Assembly (NCBI GenBank): GCA_028716975.1
Contig: JAQUOU010000004.1
Coordinates: forward strand, 143,069 to 207,068
Reading direction: 5' to 3'
DNA from: Methylobacter sp.
GTDB taxonomy: Bacteria; Pseudomonadota; Gammaproteobacteria; Methylococcales; Methylomonadaceae
Length of the DNA stretch: 64,000 nt
The notes under the pieces are model-generated. The model saw only the letters and a list, made by a program, of their open reading frames with translations, was not told the origin of the DNA and did not search any database. Position 1 is the stretch's first letter; each line of letters opens with the position of its first letter. The position numbers were made by a program, and so were the translations under genes. Shown in pieces: positions 9,636 to 18,477 of this stretch.

Positions 9636-11579
9636 TTAAGCCTGGTGGACATGAAGCTTTGTTGTTGTCTGCATGTTTTTGGAATAGAAAGAAAATCCAA
9701 GTTTTTCCTTCTTGGCAAAATACATTGCATCATCAGCATGATGAACCAGAGTTTCACTATCAGTGCCATTTTTAGGATAAACAGCTATGCCGATACTGGT
9801 GCCCATCGTAATTTCCTCACCCTTCAAAGAATAAGGCATTGTTAATATTTTCTGAATTTTTTCCGCCACCAGCACTGCTGCTTCCGCATCCGTTTCCGGT
9901 AATATCAGGGCAAATTCATCGCCCCCAAGACGTGCTGCTATATCGGAATCGCGTAAGGTAAAGAGGAGTCTTCGGGCTGATTCTTTCAGAATTTCGTCAC
10001 CCGCCGCATGCCCCAGGTTATCATTTACAGACTTGAAGTGATCCAGATCCAAGTAAAAAAGTGAAAAAGACAATTTTGTGCGATTGGCCATGTTGAGAGT
10101 TTGCTGAAGACGATCGGCAAACAATCGGCGATTGGCCAAGCTGGTTAATTCATCGTAATAAGATAGCCAGATCAAACGCTCGTCGGCTTGTTTGCGAAGG
10201 GTAATATCATGAACAATCCCATCGACACCAATGCAGTTGCCGTATTCATTGTAAACAGGAGAATCTTTTACTTCCAGCCAGTGGACAGCCTTTTTTGCAT
10301 CATGGATTTCCAGCTCGTAAGGAGGATTAGGTATGCCTTTGGTACACTGCTCAGTATAGGCATCTATTTTCAGATTGACCGGATTATCAGTCAGATATGT
10401 ACGGAAATTGGTCATGAATTCTTCTGTAGTGTAGCCCAGGATATTAGTGATTGAAGGGCTGACATAGGTAAATATTCCGTCACTATCGTGCTGATAAAAA
10501 AAGTATTCGTTACGCAGATTTTCAACCAGGCTACGGAATTTATTTTCACTGGAGTTCAGCTCTGCTGTGCGCTTTAAGACCAAATGCTCAAGTTCGCTTT
10601 GCAACGCCTTGAGATTATCGTTGGCGATTTGAACTTCATTTTTTGACTGGTTAATTTTTCGATTTTGCCGTCGAACCTGAAAAACCCATAGCAATAAAAA
10701 AACCAATACAATAAGAAACGCGGCTAGAATTTTTCCTAACAGCAAATAATCGACGGAAGGTTCGGATTTGGGAACCCATTTGGCGAAGACGTTTTGTATT
10801 TCTCCTTCACTTAACGCATCCAGCCCTTTTTGTAAAATGGCCGCCAGTATCGGCCAATCCTTCCGTACGGCCATACTCTCATTGGCGCTATTACGGTCAT
10901 AAAAAGCAGCAAACTTCAAATCATTCAGTAAAAATTTTGTTTGTAGATAATTAGCCGTGGCCATGAAGGTAATGGCTGCATCGGCTTTTCCTGCATTGAC
11001 TGCATTAAGCGCTTCAAGCATGGTATCTACAAAATAGGGCTTGACTGAAGGAAATTCCTCGATAACGCTGTCGCCATATTGGTAGCCTTTAACGATTGCG
11101 ATCTTTTTCCCCGCAAGGTCTTTACGATCATTGATCGTGTTATTATCTTTTTTAGTCATAATGACCAGGGATTTGGTCAAATAGGGTTGCGTAAAGTTAA
11201 ACCAGAGTCTGCGTTCAGGGCGATTGACCAGGGTGGCGACTATATCCACTTTATGCGCGACAGCTACTTTATATAGATCATTCCATGAGGCATTTTGATA
11301 AATTTCAAATTTAATGCCCAGCATTTGACTCAGGGCATTTACCGTTTCAATGGCAATACCTTCCAGGTGTCCCGACTCATTTATAAAGCTATATGGAGGC
11401 AAAGAGCCGTCAAAAGCGATACGGATATGTTTATGATCTGCTAACCACGCCTGTTCCTTAGATGTCAATTGCACTGTCCGGGCGGGCTTATTTTCAGTTA
11501 GTGCTGTTCTATCGGGGTCATCGGCAAAAGTTCCACTTAATAAAAAAATACAAAGTAAGAATGATAGGAGATAAGGCAT
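9636..11579 (-). CDS. Membrane diguanylate cyclase with periplasmic solute-binding sensor and PAS domain
   Basis: The 647-aa product probably makes cyclic di-GMP in response to a periplasmic ligand. Order of parts: signal peptide (about 1-19), a bacterial extracellular solute-binding family 3 domain (about 45-270, with IRIAFDGSLPPYSF and GIAIETVNALSQMLGI), one membrane helix (about 280-300), a coiled linker, a PAS domain (about 350-470) and a C-terminal GGDEF domain. The active site LGGDEFALIL has GGDEF at 552-556 and an RDSD inhibitory site five residues upstream, so product feedback is expected. No EAL domain is present. It stands alone on the minus strand. The flagellar cluster with a PilZ brake lies 40 kb away, so a link to motility is only a possibility. 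Confidence 0.9.
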   Translation of the reverse strand: MPYLLSFLLCIFLLSGTFADDPDRTALTENKPARTVQLTSKEQAWLADHKHIRIAFDGSLPPYSFINESGHLEGIAIETVNALSQMLGIKFEIYQNASWNDLYKVAVAHKVDIVATLVNRPERRLWFNFTQPYLTKSLVIMTKKDNNTINDRKDLAGKKIAIVKGYQYGDSVIEEFPSVKPYFVDTMLEALNAVNAGKADAAITFMATANYLQTKFLLNDLKFAAFYDRNSANESMAVRKDWPILAAILQKGLDALSEGEIQNVFAKWVPKSEPSVDYLLLGKILAAFLIVLVFLLLWVFQVRRQNRKINQSKNEVQIANDNLKALQSELEHLVLKRTAELNSSENKFRSLVENLRNEYFFYQHDSDGIFTYVSPSITNILGYTTEEFMTNFRTYLTDNPVNLKIDAYTEQCTKGIPNPPYELEIHDAKKAVHWLEVKDSPVYNEYGNCIGVDGIVHDITLRKQADERLIWLSYYDELTSLANRRLFADRLQQTLNMANRTKLSFSLFYLDLDHFKSVNDNLGHAAGDEILKESARRLLFTLRDSDIAARLGGDEFALILPETDAEAAVLVAEKIQKILTMPYSLKGEEITMGTSIGIAVYPKNGTDSETLVHHADDAMYFAKKEKLGFSFYSKNMQTTTKLHVHQA

Positions 11580-12093
11580 TGATTAAATTAGATAGCTTAG
11601 TTTCATTGAGGAATTAAAAGTCATTCAGGCCGCATTGATAAAAAGTATAGTAAATTCTGAAATAAGCGGCGGTTATAATTCTAAAGCTATATCGGCACAT
11701 TTTTCTATTGTAGATTAATGCCTGGGTTATTCCAATTTATGAGCTAATTTTGCAGATGCATTTTTAAAAAGAATCCAAACTTAATTGGCCCTTAGAGTCA
11801 GATTTTAGGAATAAAGAAGCAGAGGAGTACTGCTGCGAATGATGAAAACCTTGTCAGAATTGATTCAATAGGATTCTATAAAGGAGCCTCTGATTTAAGT
11901 CCTTAGCCAAGCTTCCTTCGACAGGCTTCCTTCGACAGGCTTCCTTCGACAGGCTCAGGACGAACGGTTTGTGTTGATTCCATTCGTGGCGAGCCCTTCG
12001 CCACTGCTCAGGAGAGCCCCTTCGATTAGACTCAGGAGAGCCTTGTCGAACCAGATTCAGAATCAACTTATCCAGAGCTTTCAAAATTTAATA
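11580..12093. repeat. Intergenic region with TTCGACAGGCTC-type dispersed repeats
   Basis: About 510 bases separate the divergent diguanylate cyclase and dctA genes. From about 11915 there are three direct copies of GCTTCCTTCGACAG, then CTCAGGACGAACGG, then (11995-12050) CTCAGGAGAGCC units in inverted relation with CCTTGTCGAA. The same words recur at 41.4 and 49.2 kb, so this is a dispersed palindromic repeat family. An open frame running from 11971 into dctA crosses this repeat and is not counted as coding. The left half (11580-11900) is AT-rich with no recognised gene. Confidence 0.75.
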
Positions 12094-13395
12094 ATGAAAA
12101 TATTAGCGATGCCAACTGTTTCTGCCTCTCAAAAGCTTCATCAACATCTTTATGCCCAAGTCCTGACTGCTATCGTTTTCGCCGTTCTGCTCGGTCATTT
12201 CTTTCCTGAAACCGGCATTGCAATGAAACCGTTAGGCGACGGTTTTATAAAGCTTATTAAAATGATCATTGCGCCGATTATTTTCTGCACGGTGGTAACC
12301 GGCATTGCAGGCATGCAGGATATGGAAAAGGTAGGCCGGGTTGGTATTAAGGCACTGATTTATTTCGAAATCGTAAGTACGCTGGCGCTGGCTATCGGGC
12401 TAGTTGTGGTGCATAGTGTTCAACCCGGCGCAGGCATGAATGTTGATCCAAGCAAACTGGATACTCAAAATCTTTCCGCCTATACCGCCGTAGCGAAATC
12501 CCAAAATACGGTAGATTTTATCCTGAATATTATTCCGGTCAGCGTAGTTGATGCGTTTGCTAAAGGCGATATATTGCAGGTATTACTGTTTTCATTGCTG
12601 TTCGGCTTTGCTCTTGCCGCCATGAAGGAAACCTCTAAAGAAGTGGTGGTATTTATCAACAAGGTATCGCATGCCTTGTTCGGAATCGTGGAAACTATTA
12701 TGAAGCTGGCGCCTATCGGAGCTTTTGGCGCTATGGCGTTCACTATCGGTAAATACGGAATTGTATCGCTTGCGCCGCTGGCCAAATTGATGGGCAGTTT
12801 TTATTTAACCTGCCTCGTGTTTATTTTCGTGGTGCTGGGACTTATCGCGCGGCTTGCAGGATTCAGCATCATCAAATTCATCAGCTATATTAAGGAAGAA
12901 CTTTTTATTGTACTGGGAACCTCATCTTCCGAATCAGTATTGCCGCGCATGATGATTAAACTGGAAAAACTGGGTTGTTCCAAATCGGTAGTAGGTTTGG
13001 TTATTCCAACCGGATACTCTTTCAATCTTGACGGCACATCGATTTATCTTGCCATGGCAGCCATCTTCGTTGCACAAGCCACCAATACATCCCTGACATT
13101 GATGCAGGAATTAACCATCCTCGCCGTGCTGCTGCTTACTTCGAAAGGCGCAGCAGGCGTAACCGGCAGCGGTTTTATCACACTGGCAGCAACACTTTCG
13201 GCAATTCCGTCTATACCCGTCGCGGGACTTGCTCTTATCCTCGGCATCGACCGCTTCATGTCAGAAGCGCGTGCCCTGACCAATCTTATCGGCAACGGTG
13301 TCGCTACGGTGGTTGCGGCCAAGTGGGAAAATGAATTGGATGTACAGCAACTCGAGTCTGAGTTGAATCCGGTGACGAAAGAGGATATAGCTTGA
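12094..13395 (+). CDS. dctA: C4-dicarboxylate/cation symporter DctA
   Basis: This 433-aa secondary transporter of the DAACS family takes up succinate, fumarate and malate with protons or sodium across the inner membrane. It contains [35 protein letters not shown] and [13 protein letters not shown], the serine-rich reentrant loop and transport-core motifs that separate DctA from more distant glutamate carriers. The frame is open back to 11971, but that part is repeat sequence, so ATG 12094 (or ATG 12109) is preferred. No strong ribosome binding site is seen. It is monocistronic. Substrate specificity by homology is good but untested. Confidence 0.9.
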   Translation: MKILAMPTVSASQKLHQHLYAQVLTAIVFAVLLGHFFPETGIAMKPLGDGFIKLIKMIIAPIIFCTVVTGIAGMQDMEKVGRVGIKALIYFEIVSTLALAIGLVVVHSVQPGAGMNVDPSKLDTQNLSAYTAVAKSQNTVDFILNIIPVSVVDAFAKGDILQVLLFSLLFGFALAAMKETSKEVVVFINKVSHALFGIVETIMKLAPIGAFGAMAFTIGKYGIVSLAPLAKLMGSFYLTCLVFIFVVLGLIARLAGFSIIKFISYIKEELFIVLGTSSSESVLPRMMIKLEKLGCSKSVVGLVIPTGYSFNLDGTSIYLAMAAIFVAQATNTSLTLMQELTILAVLLLTSKGAAGVTGSGFITLAATLSAIPSIPVAGLALILGIDRFMSEARALTNLIGNGVATVVAAKWENELDVQQLESELNPVTKEDIA

Positions 13396-13696
13396 AGACA
13401 GAGATGGACTGCTCTAATCCACTATAAACATAATACCTCGATTTATTTTAGTTTTTCTTAATTCTAAATATTGAGTGTTACTATTTTACTGTACGATAAT
13501 TTCTTTCTAAATGAAGAACTAAGCCTCTTTTCATTGATGAGCAATGATATTACAAAGAGCCGGTTTTTCAGATACTATTCTAATTTGTATCTCATGAATG
13601 AAAATTTAAAATAAATACCCGTTTTAATAATGGCGGGATTTATTTATGCAACCGGTATTGTTCTATTGTCCGTTAATATTTATTAATTTATAAATC
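13396..13696. other. Intergenic region with a stem-loop upstream of cstA
   Basis: These 301 AT-rich bases hold no gene. Near the right end (about 13609-13645) AAATAAATACCCG and CGGGATTTATTT form a 12-pair stem with one bulged A and a loop of about 12 bases, some 50 bases before the cstA start. It may act in the cstA leader or terminate transcription arriving from dctA. No oligo-T run follows, so the role is open. Confidence 0.45.
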
Positions 13697-15766
13697 ATGA
13701 ATAACCTGCTAAAAAACTCCATCTGGGTACTCGTCGCAATTACCGGGGCATCGGCACTCGGAGGCATTGCCATGAATCGTGGCGAAAGCATTAACGCATT
13801 GTGGTTTATTGCCGCTGCGTTATGTATATATGCAATTGCCTATCGCTTTTATGCGGCATGGATTGCCGCGAACGTGTTGGCGGTCGATGAAACACGGGCG
13901 ACTCCGGCCGAACGCCTGGATAACGGCCGCGATTTCGTGCCTACTAATAGATGGATTGTATTTGGGCATCATTTTGCCGCGATTGCAGGACCCGGTCCAT
14001 TGGTGGGCCCGACCTTGGCTGCGCAATTCGGCTATCTTCCCGGGACCTTATGGATATTATTTGGCGCGGTATTGGGAGGTTGCGTTCAGGATATGGTGAC
14101 TTTGTTTATTTCTACCCGGCGCAATGCTAAAAGCCTGGGTCAAATGGCGCGTGAAGAGATAGGGCCGTTAGGCGGCACGGCGGCGCTGGTAGCCACTTTT
14201 GCCATCATGATTATCCTGATTGCCGTGCTTGGGCTGGTTGTCGTCAATGCGATGAAACACAGCCCGTGGGCCACGTCTACCGTGGCGGCGACCATTCCGA
14301 TTGCGATGATCGTCGGCCTTTATATGCGCCATTTTCGTCCCGGGCAGGTATTGGAAGCTTCAGCATTGGGGGTAACTTTGTTGCTGCTATCCGTGGCGGG
14401 CGGCGGCTGGATCGATCACAACCAGACCTTGCGCAGCCTGTTTGATCACGAAGGATTAACCCTGGCCTGGGGGGTCATGGCATATGGTTTGGTCGCTGCT
14501 ATTTTTCCGGTATGGCTATTGCTGGCACCTCGTGATTACTTATCAACCTTTATCAAGCTGGGCACCATCACTTTATTGGCAATAGCAATCATCATGCTGC
14601 AGCCGGATGTTAAAATGCCGGCGCTGACCCAGTTCATCGACGGGACCGGGCCTATTTTTGGCGGCAAGTTATTCCCGTTTGTGTTCATTACAATCGCATG
14701 CGGCGCGATTTCCGGCTTCCATTCGCTGATCGCTTCAGGCACTACGCCAAAGCTTCTGACCAACGAGCGTGATATTCGCATGATCGGCTATGGCGGCATG
14801 CTGCTGGAATCGTTCGTGGCGATCATGGCGATGATAGCGGCTACGGTGCTGGACTCCGGCGTGTTTTTTGCCATTAACAGCCCGTCCGGCGTAGTAGGTA
14901 AGGATGCCATCGATGCCGTTGCAAAAATCTCATCGTGGGGTTTTCCCGTAACGGTAGAACAAATGCACACGCTGGCCAAGCAAATGGGCGAAGCGACCCT
15001 GTTTGCCCGTACCGGTGGCGCACCATCCCTGGCTGTGGGCATGGCGAGCATTTTCGGTAACGCTTTTGGGCAGAGTCTGCTGGCTTTATGGTATCACTTC
15101 GCCATCATGTTTGAGGCCATCTTTATCCTCACCACGCTGGATGCCGGGACGCGTGTAGGCCGGTTTATGTTGCAGGATATGCTCGGCAACATTTGGCCGA
15201 AAATGGCGCAAACCTCATGGATGCCGTCAGTCATTCTCTCCAGTACGCTGGTCGTATCAGGCTGGGGCTATTTTCTTTACATCGGTGTCATAGATCCTAA
15301 CGGCGGCGTCAATATTCTCTGGCCGCTATTCGGTATAGCCAATCAAATGCTGGCAGCGATTGCGCTGTGCGTGGGTACCGGTGTTTTGATCAAATCCGGT
15401 AAACCCAAATATGCTTTGGTAACAAGCCTCCCATTGCTGTGGTTGATAATAATTACCAGCACCGCAGCCTGGGAAAAAATTACCAGTGACGATATCCGCA
15501 TCGGTTTCTTTGCTGCTGCGAATGACTTGACTGTCAAACTGGCGGCAGGGGTATTGCCGTCAGAAAAAGCAAATATTGCGCCGCAAATGATATTTAACCT
15601 GCATCTGGATGCTTGGTTGACGCTGTTTTTCGTAATGCTGCTGTGGCTGATTGTATTCGATATGCTGCGGATGTGTTGCTGCTATCTGATGGGTAAAACA
15701 GTGCCGGCGGCTACTGAATCGCCCTATAGCGCGAGCCGTCTTGTTGAAAAGTGGGTGAGAGACTAA
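13697..15766 (+). CDS. cstA: Carbon starvation protein CstA (peptide/pyruvate transporter family)
   Basis: The 689-aa product is a CstA-family inner membrane transporter with about 16 predicted helices, close in length to E. coli CstA (701 aa). Signatures include GRDFVPTNRWIVFGHHFAAI, AGPGPLVGPTLAAQFGYLPG and the FHSLIASGTTPKLL segment. Family members take up pyruvate or peptides, often when carbon is scarce. Its TAA stop shares bases with the ATG of the next small gene (TAATG), the normal arrangement with a YbdD/DUF466 partner. The stem-loop just upstream is the only regulatory candidate seen. Confidence 0.93.
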   Translation: MNNLLKNSIWVLVAITGASALGGIAMNRGESINALWFIAAALCIYAIAYRFYAAWIAANVLAVDETRATPAERLDNGRDFVPTNRWIVFGHHFAAIAGPGPLVGPTLAAQFGYLPGTLWILFGAVLGGCVQDMVTLFISTRRNAKSLGQMAREEIGPLGGTAALVATFAIMIILIAVLGLVVVNAMKHSPWATSTVAATIPIAMIVGLYMRHFRPGQVLEASALGVTLLLLSVAGGGWIDHNQTLRSLFDHEGLTLAWGVMAYGLVAAIFPVWLLLAPRDYLSTFIKLGTITLLAIAIIMLQPDVKMPALTQFIDGTGPIFGGKLFPFVFITIACGAISGFHSLIASGTTPKLLTNERDIRMIGYGGMLLESFVAIMAMIAATVLDSGVFFAINSPSGVVGKDAIDAVAKISSWGFPVTVEQMHTLAKQMGEATLFARTGGAPSLAVGMASIFGNAFGQSLLALWYHFAIMFEAIFILTTLDAGTRVGRFMLQDMLGNIWPKMAQTSWMPSVILSSTLVVSGWGYFLYIGVIDPNGGVNILWPLFGIANQMLAAIALCVGTGVLIKSGKPKYALVTSLPLLWLIIITSTAAWEKITSDDIRIGFFAAANDLTVKLAAGVLPSEKANIAPQMIFNLHLDAWLTLFFVMLLWLIVFDMLRMCCCYLMGKTVPAATESPYSASRLVEKWVRD

Positions 15767-15966
15767 TGCGGCGTAAACTCAAGTCATTGTGGCAAGCTGT
15801 ACGCCGGCTTTCCGGCGACGATGCCTACGAACAATACCTGAAGCACTATGACGAGCATCATCAAGCCCATCCTGATAATAAAATGTGCCAGCCCCTTTTG
15901 AGCAAGGAAGTTTTTTTCAGGCAGTGGCAAGATGATAAATGGAATGGCGTGAAGCGATGCTGTTAG
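15766..15966 (+). CDS. YbdD/YjiX-type small protein (DUF466), CstA partner
   Basis: This short protein of 66 aa (MRRKLKSLWQAVRRLSGDDA...) resembles the DUF466/YbdD family usually encoded directly after cstA or btsT. It has the family's basic N-terminus, the YEQYLKHYDEHHQAHP core and FFRQWQDDKW near the end. The start ATG 15766 overlaps the cstA stop; an in-frame ATG at 15751 lies within cstA and is less likely. The function of the family is thought to be support of the transporter. The final CC residues are not typical. Family assignment is confident because of both sequence and position. Confidence 0.88.
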   Translation: MRRKLKSLWQAVRRLSGDDAYEQYLKHYDEHHQAHPDNKMCQPLLSKEVFFRQWQDDKWNGVKRCC

Positions 15967-15976
15967 CGGATACTTA

Positions 15977-16198
15977 GAGATTATACATGAGCGCGTCATA
16001 CTCGCCGGGAAGCGGGTATCCAGGCTCCAGGGATGGCGAGTTTAAACCCTCCGTGGAGCCTGGATTCATGCGGGGCTATCCTGCCCCGCACCCCAAGGGG
16101 TAAATGCCCATCCGCTCCGGGCGGATGGGTCCGGGCATCCATGCCAGAATGACGATATTGGAAAATATGGATCATGTAATCTGACAAAGTAGAATTAG
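15977..16198. mobile_element. MITE-like dispersed element, copy A
   Basis: A non-coding block of about 220 bases shares GCGCGTCATAC, GGGAAGCGGGTATCCAG, TGGAGCCTGGATTCA and AATGACGATATTGGAAA-type words, in order, with the block at 28257-28552. Its right end, AATCTGACAAAGTAGAATTA, is nearly the right terminal repeat of that copy. The left end is degenerate (GATTATACATGAGCGCG). It lies between the cstA operon and the convergent PEP-CTERM gene. No transposase is encoded. Confidence 0.75.
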
Positions 16199-16315
16199 CT
16201 AATAACTGAAGAATGTAAAATTTAGCTTCTTCCAAATATAAAAAGACAGGCATAAAAAATCCGGCGGAGCGAAGGTGCTCAGCCGGATTATAGTCAAATG
16301 AATAGTTAACCGAAT

Positions 16316-16906
16316 TTACAGCGCTATTATATTTGATGCAGCTTTGGTACGTTTAGACTGCCACAGAAGTCCCAGCAAGCCGGCGCCAAACATCCATATC
16401 GCGGCAGGGGCAGGAACAGCAGCCGGAGCAGGCGCCGGTGCGGAAAAGCCGGAAATTCCGACAAATGCGGGGCCTCCGAAGGAATCTTTGGAAATTATTC
16501 TAAAACCGAATACATCACCCAATGATACACTGGCCGAAAACTCACCGAATTGAAGTGGAAAGCCTTTGTTATCAGTCAATTTGGTAAATTCGCCATTTAA
16601 CAACCAGCCAAAGGGATCAAACTTGGAGCTAAACCTTAAATCCAACGCCAGGTAAGCCCAGTCAAAACTTACTAAACCGCTACCTGCAGCCGAAATAGTG
16701 AAATCTTGATACGTTTTATTATGGCTGCCGTCATTACTGCTAGTCAGGAGTATGAAACTAGGTGCGAGATTCGGGTTAATTGAGCCGCCATCTACGATTT
16801 TAGTCCAATTTGATACGTCATATTCATCAATGAAATTCGATATCGTAGCAGCCTTGGCTGAATTCATAGCCAGGAAAAAACAAAACAAAAATAAATACTT
16901 TTTCAT
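16316..16906 (-). CDS. Exported protein with PEP-CTERM-type sorting signal
   Basis: The 196-aa product has a signal peptide (MKKYLFLFCFFLAMNSAKAA), a beta-rich middle and a C-terminal anchor: an Ala/Pro linker, VPAPAAIWMFGAGLLGLLW and then the basic residues KRTK. This is the VPxPxxxxxFGxGLLGL variant of the PEP-CTERM signal, which exosortase systems recognise and remove. ATG 16906 is chosen over the ATG at 16936 because AAGG lies 8 bases upstream and the signal peptide then starts cleanly. The core domain was not recognised; the WTKIVDGGSINPN...FTISAAGSG region looks like a carbohydrate-binding-like sandwich, which is a guess. No exosortase gene is in the window. Confidence 0.8.
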   Translation of the reverse strand: MKKYLFLFCFFLAMNSAKAATISNFIDEYDVSNWTKIVDGGSINPNLAPSFILLTSSNDGSHNKTYQDFTISAAGSGLVSFDWAYLALDLRFSSKFDPFGWLLNGEFTKLTDNKGFPLQFGEFSASVSLGDVFGFRIISKDSFGGPAFVGISGFSAPAPAPAAVPAPAAIWMFGAGLLGLLWQSKRTKAASNIIAL

Positions 16907-17497
16907 AATTAACCTTAAATTTATAGTAAATTTCATGCCTATTCGGATAAGTCGTTTCCAGTAATATCCATACTACTAATCAAACACTTACTTTTATTAT
17001 TCAGCAAAGTCTATGCCATAAAAATATACATAAAAATAAGGTATTATTTTCAATAACATAACTTATATTTTTTAGTTTATAGGAAATTATTGGGTATAAA
17101 ATTTAGAGTGCTGTAAAAACGCCTGACATATTTCTGAAATATTCAGTCCTAAATAATTAAAGCTTGGCTTATTGTGTAAAACTATAGATATAGAAATGAA
17201 TTAACAGATTGAATTTCTTATTATTGTGAGCAGATGAAAATCATCGGTGTGTGTTTTCAGCTAATCCAAAAGGTAATAAATTCTGACATTATTATGCCTG
17301 TGCCAATTACGCCAATTTAAGTAACGGCTGGCTTTAACCTTAGTTGTTAAGAAGCAGGCGTCCGGCTTTATATATCTGATTAGTAAAGGCGGGCTTAAGC
17401 TACAGAATAATTTACGGGTATTAATCTAGGTGAGGGTTATGGGCTCATTGTATAATTCATAAATTTTTGAATATTTAAAACCAAGGGCTGACCAAGT
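16907..17497. other. AT-rich intergenic region upstream of pssA
   Basis: About 590 bases between the divergent PEP-CTERM and pssA genes. Composition is strongly AT-rich with stop codons in all frames; no tRNA, repeat or clear hairpin was seen. Promoters for both flanking genes should lie here but could not be fixed with confidence. Confidence 0.4.
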
Positions 17498-18238
17498 ATG
17501 ACTCCAGAAAAACGTTCCATTCGCCGGCGTGGAATTTATTTGTTACCTAACTTGTTTACTACGGGAGCCCTGTTTTCCGGTTTCTACGCCATTACATCAG
17601 CAATGGGGGGACGTTTTGAGACCGCTGTTGTGGCGATTTTTGTGGCAATGATCCTGGACGGACTGGATGGCCGGGTAGCGCGTCTGACTAACACGCAGAG
17701 CGAATTCGGGGTTCAGTATGACAGTTTGTCCGATATGATTTCGTTTGGCGCCGCTCCTGCTTTGGTCATGTATTTATGGGCCTTTTCAAGTTTGGGAAAA
17801 TTAGGACTGTTTGCTGCATTTGTTCATATGGCGGGAGGCGCTTTAAGACTTGCCCGCTTTAATACCCAAGTGGTTTCTGCCGATAAGCGGTATTTCCAGG
17901 GCTTGCCGAGCCCTGCGGCTGCGGCCATTATCGCGGGTTTTATCTGGTTTTGCCTGGAACATGGTTATGATGCTGAAATACTCAAATATGTCGCCATGGT
18001 ATTAACAGTTACCACCGGCTTGCTTATGGTCAGCAATTTCCGTTACTCCAGTTTCAAGGAAATCGATTTAAAAGGTAAAGTACCTTTCATTGTGGTTATT
18101 GCTGTGATGCTGGGCATAGGCTTTATTATGGCTCAGCCGCAAACGATGCTGTTTTTACTATCTTTAGGTTATGCTGTTTCCGGACCGGCCGTGACTTTAG
18201 TCATGCGCAGGCGCCGGTGGCAGGGACGCAAATCTTAA
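17498..18238 (+). CDS. pssA: CDP-diacylglycerol-serine O-phosphatidyltransferase
   Basis: This 246-aa integral membrane enzyme condenses CDP-diacylglycerol with L-serine to make phosphatidylserine, the precursor of phosphatidylethanolamine. The CDP-alcohol phosphotransferase motif is complete: D57-G58, A61-R62, G71, D75 and D79 in DGRVARLTNTQSEFGVQYDS followed by LSD. It is the membrane type found in B. subtilis and many proteobacteria, not the phospholipase-D type of E. coli. The basic N-terminus (RSIRRRGIYLLPNLFT) is typical. leuA follows on the same strand after about 240 bases, a common proteobacterial order. Confidence 0.93.
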   Translation: MTPEKRSIRRRGIYLLPNLFTTGALFSGFYAITSAMGGRFETAVVAIFVAMILDGLDGRVARLTNTQSEFGVQYDSLSDMISFGAAPALVMYLWAFSSLGKLGLFAAFVHMAGGALRLARFNTQVVSADKRYFQGLPSPAAAAIIAGFIWFCLEHGYDAEILKYVAMVLTVTTGLLMVSNFRYSSFKEIDLKGKVPFIVVIAVMLGIGFIMAQPQTMLFLLSLGYAVSGPAVTLVMRRRRWQGRKS

Positions 18239-18477
18239 GATCTGCTTGAGGGCGTCCTGCCTTCGGCGTATAGTTGCGATCATGTCAATTCAAAACACCA
18301 TGCCTTTCAAAAATAATTTTGCCGGCGCAATGTCAGCCGAAACAGGTTTGCATGCATGGTTGTGTCTGTCTTTAAGACTCCTGCCCTGACGGGCATCAAT
18401 CTTTTTCATTAGTCATTCAATTTCCCCTTAATTTTGTATCAACGAAAAGTTGATAGTTCTCCATGAATGGAGTTTTT

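Noticed and set aside
11971..12093. N-terminal extension of dctA
   Set aside because: The 41 extra codons are made of the dispersed TTCGA/CTCAGGA repeat and have no counterpart in DctA proteins.
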